Shown: positions 10,944 to 24,708 of the stretch, one piece after another
How positions within the stretch are numbered: the first letter of the stretch is position 1
How the letters are laid out: each line of letters opens with the position of its first letter
Source: Mixophyes australis
Taxonomy: Eukaryota; Chordata; Amphibia; Anura; Limnodynastidae
DNA: 64,000 nucleotides
Assembly (NCBI GenBank): GCA_036250195.1
Contig: JAVHZZ010000010.1
Coordinates: forward strand, 84,306,757-84,370,756
Reading direction: 5' to 3'
Translations under genes and position numbers: made by a program
Notes under the pieces: generated by a model
What the model was told of the DNA's origin: nothing
The model's database searches: none
The model's input: only the letters and a program-made list of their open reading frames with translations

Positions 10944-12008
10944 CTACTTATATTTTAGACAGCAGTTTTTTCGAACATTTTTTGGAAAAACTCCTTTTAG
11001 ACTGATGTTAAATTGAAATGTAGTGAGTTGTCTAGCCTTGAAGTGAATGCATTTTACCTATTTAGATTCTCATCGTTATCACAGGGACTGGATATAAATC
11101 CACTCGTAAATGAGCCTTTGCTTGATGATCATTTATACTACTTTCAGTTAAAATATATTTTTAAACTTCCTCTACCATGATGGTGCACCATCACAGACAC
11201 AAATTCATATCTGATATAGCTGGTTAATAACATGACTTATGCTGATATTAGAGTGATAGAGTTCACTAAATGTTTGCATGAGTGTCCTTAATGAAAAGAC
11301 TGACAATAAATAACAGGAGTTGAGTTTGAATCTCAGCAGATCCTTTATTTGTGTCTTTCAACATCACAATTTGATGTTTGCTGCCATTGTAGAAGAAAAG
11401 AAGACAGTCACCCATGAATATGACATGCCAACTTCCGTTATTCCGTCTTCAACTACACTTCCTTAATGGACTAGATTCTGATGCAACTTTGTTCATCTTC
11501 TTGCTTTTTGACTCTGAAATCATTATACAACAGCATATTTAGATGGCAGTAACTAACCTGTGAAGGGTGGATTTGCAACACACCTTGTACTGCCCAATAG
11601 ATGTGCAGTATATCACTTCAAAACAATCGGTTTTCAAGGAAAAGTCTGGTTCTTTAATCCCAAGAAGATTCCAGACATAAGGCACTGGTATAATAGCTGC
11701 TGAAAAATGTGTATTAGAAAGTTACTTTCTCAGGATCAATTAGAAATCAATCACTTTTAAGGTCAAGGTAGAATGCAGGGAAAAATGTAGTTTTCAGTTC
11801 CATGGGACCTACAAAATAGTGTCAAGAATTGTATTTCTACAAAGGAAATCTTTATGTTACTTGAGTAATCTTGGAGGTTAAATACTGTATTCACTTCTAT
11901 CATTTTTGAGTAGAATTGGATTTTGACTGGATTTGAACTGTTTGAACATATTCTTCTTTTTTAGCCCGTTGGGGCCGTTTTGAATAAAATTTTGCAGGTA
12001 ACTCAGGA

Positions 12009-12090
12009 CGACGAGGATGGGATTCGAACCCATGCGTGCAGAGCACAATGGATTAGCAGTCCATCGCCTTAACCACTCGGCCACCTCGTC
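12009..12090 (-). tRNA. tRNA-Ser-GCT: tRNA-Ser(GCT), copy 9, consensus
   Basis: Unit 11436-12582. Same type as unit 8. Confidence 0.97.
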
Positions 12091-13155
12091 CTACTTATAT
12101 TTTAGACAGCAGTTTTTTCGAACATTTTTTGGAAAAACTCCTTTTAGACTGATGTTAAATTGAAATGTAGTGAGTTGTCTAGCCTTGAAGTGAATGCATT
12201 TTACCTATTTAGATTCTCATCGTTATCACAGGGACTGGATATAAATCCACTCGTAAATGAGCCTTTGCTTGATGATCATTTATACTACTTTCAGTTAAAA
12301 TATATTTTTAAACTTCCTCTACCATGATGGTGCACCATCACAGACACAAATTCATATCTGATATAGCTGGTTAATAACATGACTTATGCTGATATTAGAG
12401 TGATAGAGTTCACTAAATGTTTGCATGAGTGTCCTTAATGAAAAGACTGACAATAAATAACAGGAGTTGAGTTTGAATCTCAGCAGATCCTTTATTTGTG
12501 TCTTTCAACATCACAATTTGATGTTTGCTGCCATTGTAGAAGAAAAGAAGACAGTCACCCATGAATATGACATGCCAACTTCCGTTATTCCGTCTTCAAC
12601 TACACTTCCTTAATGGACTAGATTCTGATGCAACTTTGTTCATCTTCTTGCTTTTTGACTCTGAAATCATTATACAACAGCATATTTAGATGGCAGTAAC
12701 TAACCTGTGAAGGGTGGATTTGCAACACACCTTGTACTGCCCAATAGATGTGCAGTATATCACTTCAAAACAATCGGTTTTCAAGGAAAAGTCTGGTTCT
12801 TTAATCCCAAGAAGATTCCAGACATAAGGCACTGGTATAATAGCTGCTGAAAAATGTGTATTAGAAAGTTACTTTCTCAGGATCAATTAGAAATCAATCA
12901 CTTTTAAGGTCAAGGTAGAATGCAGGGAAAAATGTAGTTTTCAGTTCCATGGGACCTACAAAATAGTGTCAAGAATTGTATTTCTACAAAGGAAATCTTT
13001 ATGTTACTTGAGTAATCTTGGAGGTTAAATACTGTATTCACTTCTATCATTTTTGAGTAGAATTGGATTTTGACTGGATTTGAACTGTTTGAACATATTC
13101 TTTTTTTTTAGCCCGTTGGGGCCGTTTTGAATAAAATTTTGCAGGTAACTCAGGA

Positions 13156-13237
13156 CGACGAGGATGGGATTCGAACCCATGCGTGCAGAGCACAATGGAT
13201 TAGCAGTCCATCGCCTTAACCACTCGGCCACCTCGTC
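13156..13237 (-). tRNA. tRNA-Ser-GCT: tRNA-Ser(GCT), copy 10, consensus
   Basis: Unit 12583-13729. T9-tract type. Confidence 0.97.
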
Positions 13238-14302
13238 CTACTTATATTTTAGACAGCAGTTTTTTCGAACATTTTTTGGAAAAACTCCTTTTAGACTGAT
13301 GTTAAATTGAAATGTAGTGAGTTGTCTAGCCTTGAAGTGAATGCATTTTACCTATTTAGATTCTCATCGTTATCACAGGGACTGGATATAAATCCACTCG
13401 TAAATGAGCCTTTGCTTGATGATCATTTATACTACTTTCAGTTAAAATATATTTTTGAACTTCCTCTACCATGATGGTGCACCATCACAGACACAAATTC
13501 ATATCTGATATAGCTGGTTAATAACATGACTTATGCTGATATTAGAGTGATAGAGTTCACTAAATGTTTGCATGAGTGTCCTTAATGAAAAGACTGACAA
13601 TAAATAACAGGAGTTGAGTTTGAATCTCAGCAGATCCTTTATTTGTGTCTTTCAACATCACAATTTGATGTTTGCTGCCATTGTAGAAGAAAAGAAGACA
13701 GTCACCCATGAATATGACATGCCAACTTCCGTTATTCCGTCTTCAACTACACTTCCTTAATGGACTAGATTCTGATGCAACTTTGTTCATCTTCTTGCTT
13801 TTTGACTCTGAAATCATTATACAACAGCATATTTAGATGGCAGTAACTAACCTGTGAAGGGTGGATTTGCAACACACCTTGTACTGCCCAATAGATGTGC
13901 AGTATATCACTTCAAAACAATCGGTTTTCAAGGAAAAGTCTGGTTCTTTAATCCCAAGAAGATTCCAGACATAAGGCACTGGTATAATAGCTGCTGAAAA
14001 ATGTGTATTAGAAAGTTACTTTCTCAGGATCAATTAGAAATCAATCACTTTTAAGGTCAAGGTAGAATGCAGGGAAAAATGTAGTTTTCAGTTCCATGGG
14101 ACCTACAAAATAGTGTCAAGAATTGTATTTCTACAAAGGAAATCTTTATGTTACTTGAGTAATCTTGGAGGTTAAATACTGTATTCACTTCTATCATTTT
14201 TGAGTAGAATTGGATTTTGACTGGATTTGAACTGTTTGAACATATTCTTTTTTTTTAGCCCGTTGGGGCCGTTTTGAATAAAATTTTGCAGGTAACTCAG
14301 GA

Positions 14303-14384
14303 CGACGAGGATGGGATTCGAACCCATGCGTGCAGAGCACAATGGATTAGCAGTCCATCGCCTTAACCACTCGGCCACCTCGTC
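14303..14384 (-). tRNA. tRNA-Ser-GCT: tRNA-Ser(GCT), copy 11, consensus
   Basis: Unit 13730-14876. T9-tract type. Confidence 0.97.
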
Positions 14385-15449
14385 CTACTTATATTTTAGA
14401 CAGCAGTTTTTTCGAACATTTTTTGGAAAAACTCCTTTTAGACTGATGTTAAATTGAAATGTAGTGAGTTGTCTAGCCTTGAAGTGAATGCATTTTACCT
14501 ATTTAGATTCTCATCGTTATCACAGGGACTGGATATAAATCCACTCGTAAATGAGCCTTTGCTTGATGATCATTTATACTACTTTCAGTTAAAATATATT
14601 TTTGAACTTCCTCTACCATGATGGTGCACCATCACAGACACAAATTCATATCTGATATAGCTGGTTAATAACATGACTTATGCTGATATTAGAGTGATAG
14701 AGTTCACTAAATGTTTGCATGAGTGTCCTTAATGAAAAGACTGACAATAAATAACAGGAGTTGAGTTTGAATCTCAGCAGATCCTTTATTTGTGTCTTTC
14801 AACATCACAATTTGATGTTTGCTGCCATTGTAGAAGAAAAGAAGACAGTCACCCATGAATATGACATGCCAACTTCCGTTATTCCGTCTTCAACTACACT
14901 TCCTTAATGGACTAGATTCTGATGCAACTTTGTTCATCTTCTTGCTTTTTGACTCTGAAATCATTATACAACAGCATATTTAGATGGCAGTAACTAACCT
15001 GTGAAGGGTGGATTTGCAACACACCTTGTACTGCCCAATAGATGTGCAGTATATCACTTCAAAACAATCGGTTTTCAAGGAAAAGTCTGGTTCTTTAATC
15101 CCAAGAAGATTCCAGACATAAGGCACTGGTATAATAGCTGCTGAAAAATGTGTATTAGAAAGTTACTTTCTCAGGATCAATTAGAAATCAATCACTTTTA
15201 AGGTCAAGGTAGAATGCAGGGAAAAATGTAGTTTTCAGTTCCATGGGACCTACAAAATAGTGTCAAGAATTGTATTTCTACAAAGGAAATCTTTATGTTA
15301 CTTGAGTAATCTTGGAGGTTAAATACTGTATTCACTTCTATCATTTTTGAGTAGAATTGGATTTTGACTGGATTTGAACTGTTTGAACATATTCTTCTTT
15401 TTTAGCCCGTTGGGGCCGTTTTGAATAAAATTTTGCAGGTAACTCAGGA

Positions 15450-15531
15450 CGACGAGGATGGGATTCGAACCCATGCGTGCAGAGCACAATGGATTAGCAG
15501 TCCATCGCCTTAACCACTCGGCCACCTCGTC
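15450..15531 (-). tRNA. tRNA-Ser-GCT: tRNA-Ser(GCT), copy 12, consensus
   Basis: Unit 14877-16023. C-interrupted tract with TAAACTTCC. Confidence 0.97.
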
Positions 15532-16596
15532 CTACTTATATTTTAGACAGCAGTTTTTTCGAACATTTTTTGGAAAAACTCCTTTTAGACTGATGTTAAA
15601 TTGAAATGTAGTGAGTTGTCTAGCCTTGAAGTGAATGCATTTTACCTATTTAGATTCTCATCGTTATCACAGGGACTGGATATAAATCCACTCGTAAATG
15701 AGCCTTTGCTTGATGATCATTTATACTACTTTCAGTTAAAATATATTTTTAAACTTCCTCTACCATGATGGTGCACCATCACAGACACAAATTCATATCT
15801 GATATAGCTGGTTAATAACATGACTTATGCTGATATTAGAGTGATAGAGTTCACTAAATGTTTGCATGAGTGTCCTTAATGAAAAGACTGACAATAAATA
15901 ACAGGAGTTGAGTTTGAATCTCAGCAGATCCTTTATTTGTGTCTTTCAACATCACAATTTGATGTTTGCTGCCATTGTAGAAGAAAAGAAGACAGTCACC
16001 CATGAATATGACATGCCAACTTCCGTTATTCCGTCTTCAACTACACTTCCTTAATGGACTAGATTCTGATGCAACTTTGTTCATCTTCTTGCTTTTTGAC
16101 TCTGAAATCATTATACAACAGCATATTTAGATGGCAGTAACTAACCTGTGAAGGGTGGATTTGCAACACACCTTGTACTGCCCAATAGATGTGCAGTATA
16201 TCACTTCAAAACAATCGGTTTTCAAGGAAAAGTCTGGTTCTTTAATCCCAAGAAGATTCCAGACATAAGGCACTGGTATAATAGCTGCTGAAAAATGTGT
16301 ATTAGAAAGTTACTTTCTCAGGATCAATTAGAAATCAATCACTTTTAAGGTCAAGGTAGAATGCAGGGAAAAATGTAGTTTTCAGTTCCATGGGACCTAC
16401 AAAATAGTGTCAAGAATTGTATTTCTACAAAGGAAATCTTTATGTTACTTGAGTAATCTTGGAGGTTAAATACTGTATTCACTTCTATCATTTTTGAGTA
16501 GAATTGGATTTTGACTGGATTTGAACTGTTTGAACATATTCTTTTTTTTTAGCCCGTTGGGGCCGTTTTGAATAAAATTTTGCAGGTAACTCAGGA

Positions 16597-16678
16597 CGAC
16601 GAGGATGGGATTCGAACCCATGCGTGCAGAGCACAATGGATTAGCAGTCCATCGCCTTAACCACTCGGCCACCTCGTC
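16597..16678 (-). tRNA. tRNA-Ser-GCT: tRNA-Ser(GCT), copy 13, consensus
   Basis: Unit 16024-17170. T9-tract type. Confidence 0.97.
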
Positions 16679-17743
16679 CTACTTATATTTTAGACAGCAG
16701 TTTTTTCGAACATTTTTTGGAAAAACTCCTTTTAGACTGATGTTAAATTGAAATGTAGTGAGTTGTCTAGCCTTGAAGTGAATGCATTTTACCTATTTAG
16801 ATTCTCATCGTTATCACAGGGACTGGATATAAATCCACTCGTAAATGAGCCTTTGCTTGATGATCATTTATACTACTTTCAGTTAAAATATATTTTTGAA
16901 CTTCCTCTACCATGATGGTGCACCATCACAGACACAAATTCATATCTGATATAGCTGGTTAATAACATGACTTATGCTGATATTAGAGTGATAGAGTTCA
17001 CTAAATGTTTGCATGAGTGTCCTTAATGAAAAGACTGACAATAAATAACAGGAGTTGAGTTTGAATCTCAGCAGATCCTTTATTTGTGTCTTTCAACATC
17101 ACAATTTGATGTTTGCTGCCATTGTAGAAGAAAAGAAGACAGTCACCCATGAATATGACATGCCAACTTCCGTTATTCCGTCTTCAACTACACTTCCTTA
17201 ATGGACTAGATTCTGATGCAACTTTGTTCATCTTCTTGCTTTTTGACTCTGAAATCATTATACAACAGCATATTTAGATGGCAGTAACTAACCTGTGAAG
17301 GGTGGATTTGCAACACACCTTGTACTGCCCAATAGATGTGCAGTATATCACTTCAAAACAATCGGTTTTCAAGGAAAAGTCTGGTTCTTTAATCCCAAGA
17401 AGATTCCAGACATAAGGCACTGGTATAATAGCTGCTGAAAAATGTGTATTAGAAAGTTACTTTCTCAGGATCAATTAGAAATCAATCACTTTTAAGGTCA
17501 AGGTAGAATGCAGGGAAAAATGTAGTTTTCAGTTCCATGGGACCTACAAAATAGTGTCAAGAATTGTATTTCTACAAAGGAAATCTTTATGTTACTTGAG
17601 TAATCTTGGAGGTTAAATACTGTATTCACTTCTATCATTTTTGAGTAGAATTGGATTTTGACTGGATTTGAACTGTTTGAACATATTCTTTTTTTTTAGC
17701 CCGTTGGGGCCGTTTTGAATAAAATTTTGCAGGTAACTCAGGA

Positions 17744-17825
17744 CGACGAGGATGGGATTCGAACCCATGCGTGCAGAGCACAATGGATTAGCAGTCCATC
17801 GCCTTAACCACTCGGCCACCTCGTC
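17744..17825 (-). tRNA. tRNA-Ser-GCT: tRNA-Ser(GCT), copy 14, consensus
   Basis: Unit 17171-18317. T9-tract type. Confidence 0.97.
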
Positions 17826-18890
17826 CTACTTATATTTTAGACAGCAGTTTTTTCGAACATTTTTTGGAAAAACTCCTTTTAGACTGATGTTAAATTGAAA
17901 TGTAGTGAGTTGTCTAGCCTTGAAGTGAATGCATTTTACCTATTTAGATTCTCATCGTTATCACAGGGACTGGATATAAATCCACTCGTAAATGAGCCTT
18001 TGCTTGATGATCATTTATACTACTTTCAGTTAAAATATATTTTTGAACTTCCTCTACCATGATGGTGCACCATCACAGACACAAATTCATATCTGATATA
18101 GCTGGTTAATAACATGACTTATGCTGATATTAGAGTGATAGAGTTCACTAAATGTTTGCATGAGTGTCCTTAATGAAAAGACTGACAATAAATAACAGGA
18201 GTTGAGTTTGAATCTCAGCAGATCCTTTATTTGTGTCTTTCAACATCACAATTTGATGTTTGCTGCCATTGTAGAAGAAAAGAAGACAGTCACCCATGAA
18301 TATGACATGCCAACTTCCGTTATTCCGTCTTCAACTACACTTCCTTAATGGACTAGATTCTGATGCAACTTTGTTCATCTTCTTGCTTTTTGACTCTGAA
18401 ATCATTATACAACAGCATATTTAGATGGCAGTAACTAACCTGTGAAGGGTGGATTTGCAACACACCTTGTACTGCCCAATAGATGTGCAGTATATCACTT
18501 CAAAACAATCGGTTTTCAAGGAAAAGTCTGGTTCTTTAATCCCAAGAAGATTCCAGACATAAGGCACTGGTATAATAGCTGCTGAAAAATGTGTATTAGA
18601 AAGTTACTTTCTCAGGATCAATTAGAAATCAATCACTTTTAAGGTCAAGGTAGAATGCAGGGAAAAATGTAGTTTTCAGTTCCATGGGACCTACAAAATA
18701 GTGTCAAGAATTGTATTTCTACAAAGGAAATCTTTATGTTACTTGAGTAATCTTGGAGGTTAAATACTGTATTCACTTCTATCATTTTTGAGTAGAATTG
18801 GATTTTGACTGGATTTGAACTGTTTGAACATACTCTTCTTTTTTAGCCCGTTGGGGCCGTTTTGAATAAAATTTTGCAGGTAACTCAGGA

Positions 18891-18972
18891 CGACGAGGAT
18901 GGGATTCGAACCCATGCGTGCAGAGCACAATGGATTAGCAGTCCATCGCCTTAACCACTCGGCCACCTCGTC
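18891..18972 (-). tRNA. tRNA-Ser-GCT: tRNA-Ser(GCT), copy 15, consensus
   Basis: Unit 18318-19464. Gene unchanged; the flank has TACTCTTC in place of TATTCTTC, shared only with unit 17. Confidence 0.97.
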
Positions 18973-20037
18973 CTACTTATATTTTAGACAGCAGTTTTTT
19001 CGAACATTTTTTGGAAAAACTCCTTTTAGACTGATGTTAAATTGAAATGTAGTGAGTTGTCTAGCCTTGAAGTGAATGCATTTTACCTATTTAGATTCTC
19101 ATCGTTATCACAGGGACTGGATATAAATCCACTCGTAAATGAGCCTTTGCTTGATGATCATTTATACTACTTTCAGTTAAAATATATTTTTGAACTTCCT
19201 CTACCATGATGGTGCACCATCACAGACACAAATTCATATCTGATATAGCTGGTTAATAACATGACTTATGCTGATATTAGAGTGATAGAGTTCACTAAAT
19301 GTTTGCATGAGTGTCCTTAATGAAAAGACTGACAATAAATAACAGGAGTTGAGTTTGAATCTCAGCAGATCCTTTATTTGTGTCTTTCAACATCACAATT
19401 TGATGTTTGCTGCCATTGTAGAAGAAAAGAAGACAGTCACCCATGAATATGACATGCCAACTTCCGTTATTCCGTCTTCAACTACACTTCCTTAATGGAC
19501 TAGATTCTGATGCAACTTTGTTCATCTTCTTGCTTTTTGACTCTGAAATCATTATACAACAGCATATTTAGATGGCAGTAACTAACCTGTGAAGGGTGGA
19601 TTTGCAACACACCTTGTACTGCCCAATAGATGTGCAGTATATCACTTCAAAACAATCGGTTTTCAAGGAAAAGTCTGGTTCTTTAATCCCAAGAAGATTC
19701 CAGACATAAGGCACTGGTATAATAGCTGCTGAAAAATGTGTATTAGAAAGTTACTTTCTCAGGATCAATTAGAAATCAATCACTTTTAAGGTCAAGGTAG
19801 AATGCAGGGAAAAATGTAGTTTTCAGTTCCATGGGACCTACAAAATAGTGTCAAGAATTGTATTTCTACAAAGGAAATCTTTATGTTACTTGAGTAATCT
19901 TGGAGGTTAAATACTGTATTCACTTCTATCATTTTTGAGTAGAATTGGATTTTGACTGGATTTGAACTGTTTGAACATATTCTTTTTTTTTAGCCCGTTG
20001 GGGCCGTTTTGAATAAAATTTTGCAGGTAACTCAGGA

Positions 20038-20119
20038 CGACGAGGATGGGATTCGAACCCATGCGTGCAGAGCACAATGGATTAGCAGTCCATCGCCTTA
20101 ACCACTCGGCCACCTCGTC
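20038..20119 (-). tRNA. tRNA-Ser-GCT: tRNA-Ser(GCT), copy 16, consensus
   Basis: Unit 19465-20611. T9-tract type. Confidence 0.97.
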
Positions 20120-21184
20120 CTACTTATATTTTAGACAGCAGTTTTTTCGAACATTTTTTGGAAAAACTCCTTTTAGACTGATGTTAAATTGAAATGTAGT
20201 GAGTTGTCTAGCCTTGAAGTGAATGCATTTTACCTATTTAGATTCTCATCGTTATCACAGGGACTGGATATAAATCCACTCGTAAATGAGCCTTTGCTTG
20301 ATGATCATTTATACTACTTTCAGTTAAAATATATTTTTGAACTTCCTCTACCATGATGGTGCACCATCACAGACACAAATTCATATCTGATATAGCTGGT
20401 TAATAACATGACTTATGCTGATATTAGAGTGATAGAGTTCACTAAATGTTTGCATGAGTGTCCTTAATGAAAAGACTGACAATAAATAACAGGAGTTGAG
20501 TTTGAATCTCAGCAGATCCTTTATTTGTGTCTTTCAACATCACAATTTGATGTTTGCTGCCATTGTAGAAGAAAAGAAGACAGTCACCCATGAATATGAC
20601 ATGCCAACTTCCGTTATTCCGTCTTCAACTACACTTCCTTAATGGACTAGATTCTGATGCAACTTTGTTCATCTTCTTGCTTTTTGACTCTGAAATCATT
20701 ATACAACAGCATATTTAGATGGCAGTAACTAACCTGTGAAGGGTGGATTTGCAACACACCTTGTACTGCCCAATAGATGTGCAGTATATCACTTCAAAAC
20801 AATCGGTTTTCAAGGAAAAGTCTGGTTCTTTAATCCCAAGAAGATTCCAGACATAAGGCACTGGTATAATAGCTGCTGAAAAATGTGTATTAGAAAGTTA
20901 CTTTCTCAGGATCAATTAGAAATCAATCACTTTTAAGGTCAAGGTAGAATGCAGGGAAAAATGTAGTTTTCAGTTCCATGGGACCTACAAAATAGTGTCA
21001 AGAATTGTATTTCTACAAAGGAAATCTTTATGTTACTTGAGTAATCTTGGAGGTTAAATACTGTATTCACTTCTATCATTTTTGAGTAGAATTGGATTTT
21101 GACTGGATTTGAACTGTTTGAACATACTCTTCTTTTTTAGCCCGTTGGGGCCGTTTTGAATAAAATTTTGCAGGTAACTCAGGA

Positions 21185-21266
21185 CGACGAGGATGGGATT
21201 CGAACCCATGCGTGCAGAGCACAACGGATTAGCAGTCCATTGCCTTAACCACTCGGCCACCTCGTC
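21185..21266 (-). tRNA. tRNA-Ser-GCT: tRNA-Ser(GCT), copy 17, two mild changes
   Basis: Unit 20612-21758. A42 to G (21225) turns the T28-A42 anticodon-stem pair into a U-G wobble, and G26 to A (21241) lies between the D and anticodon stems. Both should be tolerated. The 5' flank reads CGTCCCCCTT. Other unit-private changes are GTGTATGCAT and CATCATAATT. It marks the edge of the homogeneous block. Confidence 0.95.
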
Positions 21267-22331
21267 CCCCTTATATTTTAGACAGCAGTTTTTTCGAACA
21301 TTTTTTGGAAAAACTCCTTTTAGACTGATGTTAAATTGAAATGTAGTGAGTTGTCTAGCCTTGAAGTGTATGCATTTTACCTATTTAGATTCTCATCGTT
21401 ATCACAGGGACTGGATATAAATCCACTCGTAAATGAGCCTTTGCTTGATGATCATTTATACTACTTTCAGTTAAAATATATTTTTGAACTTCCTCTACCA
21501 TGATGGTGCACCATCACAGACACAAATTCATATCTGATATAGCTGGTTAATAACATGACTTATGCTGATATTAGAGTGATAGAGTTCACTAAATGTTTGC
21601 ATGAGTGTCCTTAATGAAAAGACTGACAATAAATAACAGGAGTTGAGTTTGAATCTCAGCAGATCCTTTATTTGTGTCTTTCAACATCATAATTTGATGT
21701 TTGCTGCCATTGTAGAAGAAAAGAAGACAGTCACCCATGAATATGACATGCCAACTTCCGTTATTCCGTCTTCAACTACACTTCCTTAATGGACTAGATT
21801 CTGATGCAACTTTGTTCATCTTCTTGCTTTTTGACTCTGAAATCATTATACAACAGCATATTTAGATGGCAGTAACTAACCTGTGAAGGGTGGATTTGCA
21901 ACACACCTTGTACTGCCCAATAGATGTGCAGTATATCACTTCAAAACAATCGGTTTTCAAGGAAAAGTCTGGTTCTTTAATCCCAAGAAGATTCCAGACA
22001 TAAGGCACTGGTATAATAGCTGCTGAAAAATGTGTATTAGAAAGTTACTTTCTCAGGATCAATTAGAAATCAATCACTTTTAATGTCAAGGTAGAATGCA
22101 GGGAAAAATGTAGTTTTCAGTTCCATGGGACCTACAAAATAGTGTCAAGAATTGTATTTCTACAAAGGAAATCTTTATGTTACTTGAGTAATCTTGGAGG
22201 TTAAATACTGTATTCACTTCTATCATTTTTGAGTAGAATTGGATTTTGACTGGATTTGAACTGTTTGAACATATTCTTCTTTTTTAGCCCGTTGGGGCCG
22301 TTTTTAATTAAAATTTGCAGGTAACTCAGGA

Positions 22332-22413
22332 CGACGAGGATGGGATTCGAACCCATGCGTGCAGAGCACAATGGATTAGCAGTCCATCGCCTTAACCACT
22401 CGGCCACCTCGTC
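22332..22413 (-). tRNA. tRNA-Ser-GCT: tRNA-Ser(GCT), copy 18, consensus
   Basis: Unit 21759-22906 (1,148 bp). The gene is consensus but the flanks change sharply: TTTTTAATTAAAATTTGC on the 3' side (T4 kept, at 22310-22313) and TTATTTTTTGGACGGCG on the 5' side. The right part of the unit is middle-type. Confidence 0.97.
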
Positions 22414-23479
22414 CTACTTATTTTTTGGACGGCGTTTTTTTTTGAACATTTTTTGGAGAAACTCCTTTTAGACTGATGTTAAATTGAAATGTAGTAAGTT
22501 GTCTAGCCTTAAAATGAATGCATTTTACCTATTTAGATTCTCATCGTTATCACAGGGACTGGATATAAATCCACTCGTAACTGAGCCTTTGCTTGATGAT
22601 CATTTATACTACTTTCAGATAAAATATATTTTTGAACTACCTCTACCATGATGGTGCACCATCACAGATACAAATTCATATCTGATATAGCTGGTTAATA
22701 ACATGACTTATGCTGATATTAGAGTGATAGAGTTCACTAAATGTTTGCATGAGTGTCCTTAATGAAAAGACTGACAATAAATAACAGGAGTTGAGTTTGA
22801 ATCTCAGCAGATCCTTTATTTGTGTCTTTCAACATCACAATTTGATGTTTGCTGCCATTGTAGAAGAAAAGAAGACAGTCATCCATGAATATGACATGCC
22901 AACTTCCGTTATTCCGTCTTCAACTACACTTCCTTAATGGACTAGATTCTGATGCAACTTTGTTCATCTTCTTGCTTTTTGACTCTGAAATCATTATACA
23001 ACAGCATATGTAGATGGCAGTAACTAACCTGTGAAGGGTGGATTTGCAACACACCTTGTACTGCCCAATAGATGTGCAGTATATCACTTCAAAACAATCG
23101 GTTTTCAAGGAAAAGTCTGGTTCTTTAATCCCAAGAAGATTCCAGACATAAGGCACTGGTATAATAGCTGCTGAAAAATGTGTATTAGAAAGTTACTTTC
23201 TCAGGATCAATTAGAAATCAATCACTTTTAAGGTCAAGGTAGAATGCAGGGAAAAATGTAGTTTTCAGTTCCATGGGACCTACAAAATAGTGTCAAGAAT
23301 TGTATTTTTACAAAGGAAATCTTTATGTTACTTGAGTAATCTTGGAGGTTAAATACTGTATTCACTTCTATCATTTTTGAGTAGAATTGGATTTTGACTG
23401 GATTTGAACTGTTTGAACATATTCTTCTTTTTTAGCCCGTTGGGGCCGTTTTGAATAAAATTTTGCAGGTAACTCAGGA

Positions 23480-23561
23480 CGACGAGGATGGGATTCGAAC
23501 CCATGCGTGCAGAGCACAATGGATTAGCAGTCCATCGCCTTAACCACTCGGCCACCTCGTC
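23480..23561 (-). tRNA. tRNA-Ser-GCT: tRNA-Ser(GCT), copy 19, consensus
   Basis: Unit 22907-24053, first half of the first 2,294-bp dimer. CATATGTAG and TATTTTTACAAAGG mark this unit. Confidence 0.97.
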
Positions 23562-24626
23562 CTACTTATATTTTAGACAGCAGTTTTTTCGAACATTTTT
23601 TGGAAAAACTCCTTTTCGACTGATGTTAAATTGAAATGTAGTGAGTTGTCTAGCCTTGAAGTGAATGCATTTTACCTATTTAGATTCTCATCGTTATCAC
23701 AGGGACTGGATATAAATCCACTCGTAACTGAGCCTTTGCTTGATGATCATTTATACTACTTTCAGATAAAATATATTTTTGAACTACCTCTACCATGATG
23801 GTGCACCATCACAGATACAAATTCATATCTGATATAGCTGGTTAATAACATGACTTATGCTGATATTAGAGTGATAGAGTTCACTAAATGTTTGCATGAG
23901 TGTCCTTAATGAAAAGACTGACAATAAATAACAGGAGTTGAGTTTGAATCTCAGCAGATCCTTTATTTGTGTCTTTCAACATCACAATTTGATGTTTGCT
24001 GCCATTGTAGAAGAAAAGAAGACAGTCATCCATGAATATGACATGCCAACTTCCGTTATTCCGTCTTCAACTACACTTCCTTAATGGACTAGATTCTGAT
24101 GCAACTTTGTTCATCTTCTTGCTTTTTGACTCTGAAATCATTATACAACAGCATATTTAGATGGCAGTAACTAACCTGTGAAGGGTGGATTTGCAACACA
24201 CCTTGTACTGCCCAATAGATGTGCAGTATATCACTTCAAAACAATCGGTTTTCAAGGAAAAGTCTGGTTCTTTAATCCCAAGAAGATTCCAGACATAAGG
24301 CACTGGTATAATAGCTGCTGAAAAATGTGTATTAGAAAGTTACTTTCTCAGGATCAATTAGAAATCAATCACTTTTAAGGTCAAGGTAGAATGCAGGGAA
24401 AAATGTAGTTTTCAGTTCCATGGGACCTACAAAATAGTGTCAAGAATTGTATTTCTACAAAGGAAATCTTTATGTTACTTGAGTAATCTTGGAGGTTAAA
24501 TACTGTATTCACTTCTATCATTTTTGAGTAGAATTGGATTTTGACTGGATTTGAACTGTTTGAACATATTCTTCTTTTTTAGCCCGTTGGGGCCGTTTTG
24601 AATAAAATTTTGCAGGTAACTCAGGA

Positions 24627-24708
24627 CGACGAGGATGGGATTCGAACCCATGCGTGCAGAGCACAATGGATTAGCAGTCCATCGCCTTAACCACTCGGCC
24701 ACCTCGTC
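24627..24708 (-). tRNA. tRNA-Ser-GCT: tRNA-Ser(GCT), copy 20, consensus
   Basis: Unit 24054-25200, second half of the first 2,294-bp dimer. Confidence 0.97.

Larger units (their letters stand above)
1..21758. repeat. Left homogeneous block (units 1-17 plus three short units)
   Basis: Full units here share diagnostic variants in the segment right of the tRNA: AAATGAGCC, CAGTTAAAAT, AACTTCCTC and CAGTCACCC. They differ mainly at two sites: CTTCTTTTTT versus an uninterrupted T9 left of the tRNA, and TAAACTTCC versus TGAACTTCC. Units with TAAAC (1, 5, 8, 9, 12) all carry the C-interrupted T tract, so the two sites are linked. Units 15 and 17 share a TACTCTTC variant. All tRNAs except copy 17 match the consensus. 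Confidence 0.9.

Noticed and set aside
22920..23156. A minus-strand reading frame of 78 codons, also at 25214-25450
   Set aside because: It exists only because of one base change (CATATGTAG) in two duplicated units; the same stretch has a stop in all others. No recognisable domain.
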